Source of the DNA: Thermoplasmata archaeon
Lineage (GTDB): Archaea > Thermoplasmatota > Thermoplasmata > Thermoplasmatales > Thermoplasmataceae
Reading direction: 5' to 3'
Length of the DNA stretch: 10,824 bases
Assembly (NCBI GenBank): GCA_021850835.1
Contig: JAJZKS010000036.1
Coordinates: 1 to 10,824, forward strand
In this document: positions 6,440 to 10,824 of the stretch, piece by piece
How the letters are laid out: each line of letters begins with the position of its first letter
Position numbering within the stretch: position 1 is the stretch's first letter
Translations under genes and position numbers: made by a program
Notes under the pieces: model-generated
Told to the model about the DNA's origin: nothing
The model's database searches: none
Seen by the model: the letters and a program-made list of their open reading frames with translations, nothing else

Positions 6440-7861
6440 CACCATCAACAACTGAATTTATGGTTGAACTTGTTTAATAATCTCCTCAGCCCCAATGCAA
6501 TTGCGGTTATAGGCGCATCCCCTGACCGCTCAAAGATTGGAAATGCGGTACTGGAAAACCTTGTGAACCAGGGATTCCTTGGCAAGATTTACCCCATAAA
6601 CCCATCATATGAAGAGATCCTTGGGCTGAAATGCTATGCGGATATTTCTTCGGTGCCGGGAAAAGTGGATCTCGCAGTCATTGCTCTTCCCGCAAGGCTT
6701 GCATCTTCCGTCCTGCAGGAATGCGTCCAGAGGGATGTTGAATTTGTCATAATCGTCGCAGGAGGCTTTTCAGAACTTGGGGAAGAAGGGAAGAAACTTG
6801 AAGACAGCCTTAAAGAAAATCTGAAAGGGACAAAAACAAGGCTCATCGGACCAAACACAGTTGGAGTCCTTTTCCCTCATTCCAAGGTTAATACTGCGCT
6901 GACACCTGGGGAAAGGATCTGGTTCCCGGGGGAGGGCCAGATAGGATTCATCTCCCAGAGTGGTGCTCTTGGGCTGCTTGTCATGGATTCCCTGGCAGAA
7001 AACGGTACAGGAATATCTGGTTTCGTGAACATAGGTAACCGTGCGGACATTGATGAAGATGACCTGATGGAAATGTTCCTGGAACATGATGAGACCAAAT
7101 CCATTGTTGCGTATTTGGAGAGCATCTCTAACGGAGATAAGTTTTTCAGGACTATCAAGCATGTAAACATGAAGAAGCCAGTTACGATCCTTAAAACTGG
7201 AAGGACACGTGAAGCATCAGCAGCAGCTTCATTCCATACTGGAGCACTTGCCACAGACGACAGGGTCCTCGACGGAATTCTGAGGCAGGTTGGGGTCGTG
7301 CGTGCCTACAGTGAGGTTGAATTACTTGATTTCGGCCGGGCACTTGCATATGCCAGGCCGCTTGAGGGGAAGAGAATTGCAGTTCTGACCACTGCGGGCG
7401 GGGTAGGAGTGCTCACCACCGACCTGCTCACATCTGAGGATTATAGACCAGCACTCTCAATGGCCAGATTCAACCAGGAAGAAATCAGCCAGTTGAAACA
7501 GCACGCACTGCCTATTGCCTCCCTGAACAATCCCATTGACCTAACTGCTGATGGGAGCACCCAGTCCTATGCTTCAATCCTTGAGATACTGGTTGAATCA
7601 GAGAATGTGGATGGAATTATCACTTATGCCCTCCCACAGACCCCGAAGATTGATACTTCAGTGATCGGGCCAATTGCTGAAGCCTCCAGTAAAAAGACAG
7701 TTGTGGTAGGAGTGATTGGGAACAGGCTTACCGGAAAACTGATGGTCGAATTTGAAAGGGCAAGGATACCAGCTTACCCATCTGTACAGAGAACAGTATC
7801 GGCAATGAAGGCACTTTACATGAGAAATATCTACTTGGGGAGGCTGTTGAATGACCACTGA
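6428..7861 (+). CDS. acdA: ADP-forming acyl-CoA synthetase, alpha subunit
   Basis: The alpha subunit of the enzyme that converts acyl-CoA + ADP + Pi to free acid + CoA + ATP, the archaeal route for substrate-level ATP from fermentation. The CoA-binding Rossmann domain begins at IAVIGASPDRSKIG. The succinyl-CoA-synthetase-like ligase domain contains IGFISQSGALG and NIGNRADID. ASFHTGALATDD carries the His that is phosphorylated in the family (H270 here; codon 7235-7237). As I recall, that His is residue 257 in the Pyrococcus subunit. Starting at TTG 6464 or 6470 instead of ATG 6428 would bring it to 258 or 256, and the N-terminal LFNNLLSPNAIAVIGAS then looks canonical. The first 12 residues are therefore doubtful. 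The stop overlaps the beta-subunit start by 11 nt. No ribosome-binding site is seen. Confidence 0.93.
   Translation: MGLIHHQQLNLWLNLFNNLLSPNAIAVIGASPDRSKIGNAVLENLVNQGFLGKIYPINPSYEEILGLKCYADISSVPGKVDLAVIALPARLASSVLQECVQRDVEFVIIVAGGFSELGEEGKKLEDSLKENLKGTKTRLIGPNTVGVLFPHSKVNTALTPGERIWFPGEGQIGFISQSGALGLLVMDSLAENGTGISGFVNIGNRADIDEDDLMEMFLEHDETKSIVAYLESISNGDKFFRTIKHVNMKKPVTILKTGRTREASAAASFHTGALATDDRVLDGILRQVGVVRAYSEVELLDFGRALAYARPLEGKRIAVLTTAGGVGVLTTDLLTSEDYRPALSMARFNQEEISQLKQHALPIASLNNPIDLTADGSTQSYASILEILVESENVDGIITYALPQTPKIDTSVIGPIAEASSKKTVVVGVIGNRLTGKLMVEFERARIPAYPSVQRTVSAMKALYMRNIYLGRLLNDH
7837..7843 (+). promoter_or_regulatory. Strong ribosome-binding site for acdB inside acdA
   Basis: GGGGAGG lies within the last codons of acdA, 7 nt before ATG 7851. 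It fixes the acdB start and shows that the beta subunit is translated from the shared message. Confidence 0.75.
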
Positions 7862-8522
7862 GACAGAGATCACACCGGGAATAAGAAATATCACGGAGTT
7901 TGAAGCCAAGGCCATACTCAGGGAATACGGAATCACGACACCAAGGGGGATTGTTTTTGAAACGCTGCCTGATACAATAGATCTCAGGTTTCCTCTTGTG
8001 CTGAAAGTTTCTGACACTTCAATCATCCATAAGAGCGATGTTGGAGGAGTGAAGGCTGGAATAATGGGGATTTATGATCTTCTGGAAGAATACGGCGCAA
8101 TGAAAAAGAGGTTCCCGCACTCTGAATTCCTTCTGGAAGAGATGGCACCCAAGGGGGTAGAGTTCATCGTTGGAATGACCCGGGATCCGGTGTTCGGACC
8201 GGTGATAATGCTGGGAACCGGCGGAATATACACTGAACTGTACCATGATGTCGCTTTCAGGAAACTTCCAATCGGCAGGCCGGATGCACTTGACATGATA
8301 CAGGAAATCAGGTCAGGGGTTTTCTGCAAAGGATTCAGGGGTACGAAGATCGATTGTGAAAAAATTGCTGACCTTCTCCTCAAAGTGAGCGGCATGATTT
8401 CTGGAGGCAAACTAGATATTCTTACCATGGACATCAATCCTGTGATCGTGTCTGCGGCTGGAGCCGTCGCTGCAGATGCAAAAATCTCATTTACAGTGGA
8501 AGAACAGAACAATATACCATGA
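7851..8522 (+). CDS. acdB: ADP-forming acyl-CoA synthetase, beta subunit (ATP-grasp)
   Basis: The nucleotide-binding subunit of the same enzyme, 223 residues, an ATP-grasp domain. SIIHKSDVGGVKAGI carries H60, aligning with the second phosphorylated His (71 in the Pyrococcus beta chain, as I recall it), which passes phosphate from the alpha His to ADP. PKGVEFIVGMTRDPVFGP, MLGTGGIYTE and TMDINPVIV are further family motifs; the Asp in DINP is a usual metal-binding residue. Length is normal for a separate beta subunit, as opposed to the fused one-chain form found in some organisms. It overlaps acdA by 11 nt and has a strong ribosome-binding site. A T-rich stretch follows, and iorA begins 136 nt downstream on the same strand, suggesting aryl-acetyl-CoA as one substrate; this substrate call is inference. 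Confidence 0.94.
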   Translation: MTTETEITPGIRNITEFEAKAILREYGITTPRGIVFETLPDTIDLRFPLVLKVSDTSIIHKSDVGGVKAGIMGIYDLLEEYGAMKKRFPHSEFLLEEMAPKGVEFIVGMTRDPVFGPVIMLGTGGIYTELYHDVAFRKLPIGRPDALDMIQEIRSGVFCKGFRGTKIDCEKIADLLLKVSGMISGGKLDILTMDINPVIVSAAGAVAADAKISFTVEEQNNIP

Positions 8523-8529
8523 TACTCAT

Positions 8530-8609
8530 TGTCATCATAAGTATTTTTTAATCATGGCATGACACTTATTCACAGAACCCTGAAAATAAGCCCTGACAAA
8601 CAATGACAC
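8530..8609. repeat. Cluster of TGACA-type elements ahead of iorA
   Basis: TGTCAT (8530-8535) is inverted relative to ATGACA (8559-8564), and direct copies TGACAA (8594-8599) and ATGACA (8603-8608) follow. Most of the acdB-iorA gap is thus studded with one short motif in both directions. This could be an operator array, or chance in a short AT-rich gap. The last copy lies just before the candidate TATA box. Confidence 0.35.
8544..8549 (+). terminator. T-run, probable end of the acdAB transcript
   Basis: Six T residues (TATTTTTTAA) lie about 22 nt after the acdB stop. Archaeal termination commonly uses T-rich stretches without a hairpin. No good stem directly precedes it. Confidence 0.5.
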
Positions 8610-8611
8610 AC

Positions 8612-8639
8612 TAAATATTTCTGGGTATCACTTCATATA
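8612..8639 (+). promoter_or_regulatory. Candidate TATA boxes of iorAB
   Basis: TAAATATTT (8612-8620) would start transcription near 8641 with an 18-nt leader. CATATA (8634-8639) is about 22 nt before ATG 8659 and would give a leaderless message. No ribosome-binding site precedes ATG 8659, favouring the leaderless model. Both indicate that iorAB has its own promoter, separate from acdAB. Confidence 0.5.
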
Positions 8640-8658
8640 GTCAAATCTCTTTGAATGC

Positions 8659-10551
8659 ATGAGATTATTTATGTCGGCTTATGAGGGCCTGCTTACCGGA
8701 AAGCCCGGCGAGAACATGTTCCTTCTTGGAAACGAAGCGATAGCACGTGGAGCCATTGAGACTGGAGTGGCTGTAGCCACCACATATCCCGGAACACCGT
8801 CCAGCGAGGTTGGAGACATTCTCTATGAAATAGGTGCTAAGGCAGGGATGAAATTCGAATTTTCCGTGAATGAAAAAGTTGCCATGGAATCGGCATTTGC
8901 CGCCTCTCTGGCAGGACTGAAATCCTTTGTTTTCATGAAGCATGTAGGGTTAAATGTTGCCTCCGACGTGCTTATGAGCATTTCCTATACTGGAATCCGT
9001 GGCCCCATGGTCATAATGACTGCGGATGATCCTTCAATGTTCTCTTCTCAGAATGAGCAGGACAACCGCCACTACGCACATTTTGCGCATGTCCCCCTAA
9101 TCGAGCCCTCAAACCCTCAGGAGGGCAAGGAATTTCTCAAGGTGGCCTTCGAGATATCCGAAATGGAAAATCTTCCGGTAATATTCAGGACAACTACAAG
9201 GATAAGCCATATGAGGGGCATCGTAACCCTTTCACCTGTTACGGAACCAAACCTCGAGGGAAGATTTAAGAAAGGGGGCAGGAGCTTTGTATCACTGCCT
9301 TCAAACGCATATGGCTATAAGGATGAACTGGTTGCCAAAATGGGGCGCATCGGTGCGCATGATTTTCAGGGAATCCTGAACAGAAATGAAGGGGACCATG
9401 AATCCAGGATTGGCATAATAACGTCGGGAGAAGCATATAATGTCCTCAGGGATGTGCTTGACAAACACCAGATTGATGTTGAAGTACTGAAACTTGGCAT
9501 TACAAACCCTATGCCTGAAAAAGCAGTAAGGGAATTCCTTTCAAGGCACGGAAAAATTGTTGTGGTTGAGGAAGTCGACCCGATCATAGAATCGGACGTC
9601 CGGGCAATTGCAGATGCTGGTTTTCCTGAAGTGACCATCCATGGTAAAATGGATGGTACCATACCCATGAGCCATGAGACTTCACCCAACACACTTGAAG
9701 TTTCACTTGCCGGAATGCTGGGGTTCAATGTTGCAGACAGAAAACCATACATACAGGGAAATGAGCTGCCTCCAAGACCACCGGTACTTTGTGCTGGGTG
9801 CCCCCACAGGGCCACATATTTTGCGGTGAAGAGGGCAGTGAGGATGCTTAAGCTGGATGATCCAATTTATTCCTCAGACATTGGTTGTTACTCCCTTGGC
9901 AATTACGAACCCTTCGGCGAGGCAGACATTATGCTTGAAATGGGTTCTTCTGTTGGTGTTGGGTCAGGCTTTACCAAGGCGACCGACCAAAGGGTAATCT
10001 CGTTTATTGGCGACTCAACTTTCTTCCATGCAGGAATTCCTGCACTGGTAAATGCAGTAAACAACAATTCACGGATGCTAGTTGTGATCATGGACAATGA
10101 TGTTACAGCCATGACCGGACGGCAACCAAACCCCGGGACTCCTCTTTCACTAACTACAGGAAGGCAGAAAAACCAGTCCATTGAAAATATAGTCAGGTCC
10201 CTTGGTGTTGACAGCGTAAAGACAGTGGACCCTTACAACCTGAAGGAGACACTTGGGGCAGTAATGGACGGCCTGAAGAATGAGGGTGTGTCAGTGGTTA
10301 TTGCAAAACGCGAATGCGCAATCCTCCGGGACAACAGAATGAGGAGGGAGGGGGTAGAAGTCAAGTACCATGTTGTTCCTGAGAAATGCTCCTCATGTTA
10401 CAACTGTGTAGAGAATTTCGCATGCCCTGCCCTTTCAGTATCCAACGGAAAAGTAACTATTGATCCTGTGCTCTGTGATGGATGTGGGGTGTGTTCCCAA
10501 CCTTATGTGTGCCCATTCAAAGCAATCGAGGTGACCAGCATTGAAAACTAA
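8659..10551 (+). CDS. iorA: Indolepyruvate ferredoxin oxidoreductase, alpha subunit
   Basis: The large subunit (630 residues) of the cytoplasmic enzyme that oxidatively decarboxylates aryl-2-oxo acids such as indolepyruvate to aryl-acetyl-CoA, reducing ferredoxin. In order: the N-terminal pyrimidine-binding domain with LGNEAIARGAIE (23-34) and TYPGTPSSE (42-50); NEKVA with E72, the likely TPP-activating Glu; the domain-junction motif LCAGCPHRA (377-385); and the TPP/Mg site GDSTFF (451-456) with MDNDVTAMTG (478-487). Two C-terminal 4Fe-4S motifs follow, C577/580/583/589 and C606/609/612/618. Both have CX2CX2CX5CP spacing. Start ATG 8659 is preferred; ATG 8671 is possible. The last 11 nt overlap iorB. 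The neighbouring acdAB suggests a catabolic direction. Identity is secure; the exact aryl substrate preference is not visible. Confidence 0.95.
   Translation: MRLFMSAYEGLLTGKPGENMFLLGNEAIARGAIETGVAVATTYPGTPSSEVGDILYEIGAKAGMKFEFSVNEKVAMESAFAASLAGLKSFVFMKHVGLNVASDVLMSISYTGIRGPMVIMTADDPSMFSSQNEQDNRHYAHFAHVPLIEPSNPQEGKEFLKVAFEISEMENLPVIFRTTTRISHMRGIVTLSPVTEPNLEGRFKKGGRSFVSLPSNAYGYKDELVAKMGRIGAHDFQGILNRNEGDHESRIGIITSGEAYNVLRDVLDKHQIDVEVLKLGITNPMPEKAVREFLSRHGKIVVVEEVDPIIESDVRAIADAGFPEVTIHGKMDGTIPMSHETSPNTLEVSLAGMLGFNVADRKPYIQGNELPPRPPVLCAGCPHRATYFAVKRAVRMLKLDDPIYSSDIGCYSLGNYEPFGEADIMLEMGSSVGVGSGFTKATDQRVISFIGDSTFFHAGIPALVNAVNNNSRMLVVIMDNDVTAMTGRQPNPGTPLSLTTGRQKNQSIENIVRSLGVDSVKTVDPYNLKETLGAVMDGLKNEGVSVVIAKRECAILRDNRMRREGVEVKYHVVPEKCSSCYNCVENFACPALSVSNGKVTIDPVLCDGCGVCSQPYVCPFKAIEVTSIEN
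10528..10534 (+). promoter_or_regulatory. Ribosome-binding site for iorB inside iorA
   Basis: GAGGTGA, within the last codons of iorA, ends 6 nt before TTG 10541. It is the main evidence that iorB begins at this TTG. Confidence 0.7.
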
Positions 10552-10824
10552 CATTTTGCTCGCGGGAGTAGGTGGACAGGGAGTAATAACACTGGGACTC
10601 ATAATATCCCAGGCTGCCATAGAGCAGGGGGAGAAAGTCATCATGTCGGAGATACATGGCCTTGCGCAGAGAGGAGGTTCAGTGACTGTTGATGTCAGAA
10701 TAGGAGATTACCACGCCCCGATCATACCTGATGGAGATGTGGACCTCACCATTGGCATGGAACCTCTTGAAACAAAACGCGCATTGTCAAGGGCGCCAAC
10801 TGGATCCAGGGTTGTTATGAGCAC
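10541..10824 (+). CDS. iorB: Indolepyruvate ferredoxin oxidoreductase, beta subunit, N-terminal part
   Basis: The small subunit partner of IorA, running off the right edge; 94 full codons of an expected 190-200 are seen. Translation from TTG 10541 gives MKTNILLAGVGGQGVITLGL, with the GxGGQG motif of the gamma/beta domain of 2-oxoacid ferredoxin oxidoreductases. KVIMSEIHGLAQRGGSVTVDVRIG follows in two parts (KVIMSEIHGLAQRGG, then SVTVDVRIG) and is highly typical of IorB. It overlaps iorA by 11 nt in a different frame and has a good ribosome-binding site, so the two subunits are made together. No ATG lies near the conserved beginning, so a TTG start is required; gene finders that demand ATG would miss or truncate it. 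Confidence 0.93.
   Translation, partial: MKTNILLAGVGGQGVITLGLIISQAAIEQGEKVIMSEIHGLAQRGGSVTVDVRIGDYHAPIIPDGDVDLTIGMEPLETKRALSRAPTGSRVVMS

Noticed and set aside
9366..9815. 149-codon minus-strand frame inside iorA
   Set aside because: It is opposite strongly conserved IorA sequence, with shadow composition (Ser/Thr/Pro-rich) and no start signal.
1..10824. Mobile element, CRISPR, toxin-antitoxin or defence system
   Set aside because: No transposase, integrase, spaced direct repeats or small paired genes are present; every long gene has a metabolic or transport family assignment except the 109-residue protein.

Overview
The window looks like ordinary chromosomal DNA of an archaeon. Evidence includes IorA/IorB and the two-subunit ADP-forming acyl-CoA synthetase typical of archaea, AT-rich TATA-like boxes about 22-25 nt ahead of several start codons with no ribosome-binding site (a leaderless-transcript pattern), and an archaeal family I pyrophosphatase. 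The protein sequences and moderate base composition fit best with a Thermoplasmatales-like heterotroph. That placement is from memory of the families and is not proven here. I see no insertion sequence, CRISPR array, tRNA/rRNA or phage gene, and no gene-free stretch longer than 136 nt.

Layout. 1-648 (+) is the C-terminal end of pyruvate, phosphate dikinase. 767-3060 (+) holds a UbiD-type decarboxylase and a UbiA-type prenyltransferase joined by an ATGA overlap, probably late menaquinone (futalosine-type) steps. 3048-4286 (-) is an MFS efflux-type transporter that overlaps the prenyltransferase tail to tail by 13 nt. 4372-5246 (-) is a two-gene unit: inorganic pyrophosphatase followed 2 nt later by a small uncharacterised protein. 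5339-6352 (+), divergent from the pyrophosphatase, is a GHMP sugar-kinase-like protein. 6428-8522 (+) encodes the alpha and beta subunits of an ADP-forming acyl-CoA synthetase, overlapping by 11 nt. 8659-10824 (+) encodes indolepyruvate ferredoxin oxidoreductase alpha and the start of beta, again overlapping by 11 nt; the beta gene begins at a TTG and runs off the window.

How they work together. IorAB oxidises aryl-2-oxo acids from aromatic amino acids to aryl-acetyl-CoA and reduced ferredoxin. The acyl-CoA synthetase can convert such CoA esters to free acid plus ATP. Their adjacency suggests an aromatic amino-acid fermentation module. Pyruvate, phosphate dikinase and pyrophosphatase sit in central carbon and pyrophosphate metabolism, and UbiD/UbiA in quinone synthesis. 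I found no convincing undescribed system. The points most worth a second look are the altered first Asp-rich motif of the prenyltransferase, the unknown protein behind ppa, a palindrome beside the transporter promoter, TGACA repeats ahead of iorA, and the contrast between leaderless-type starts and strong internal ribosome-binding sites.
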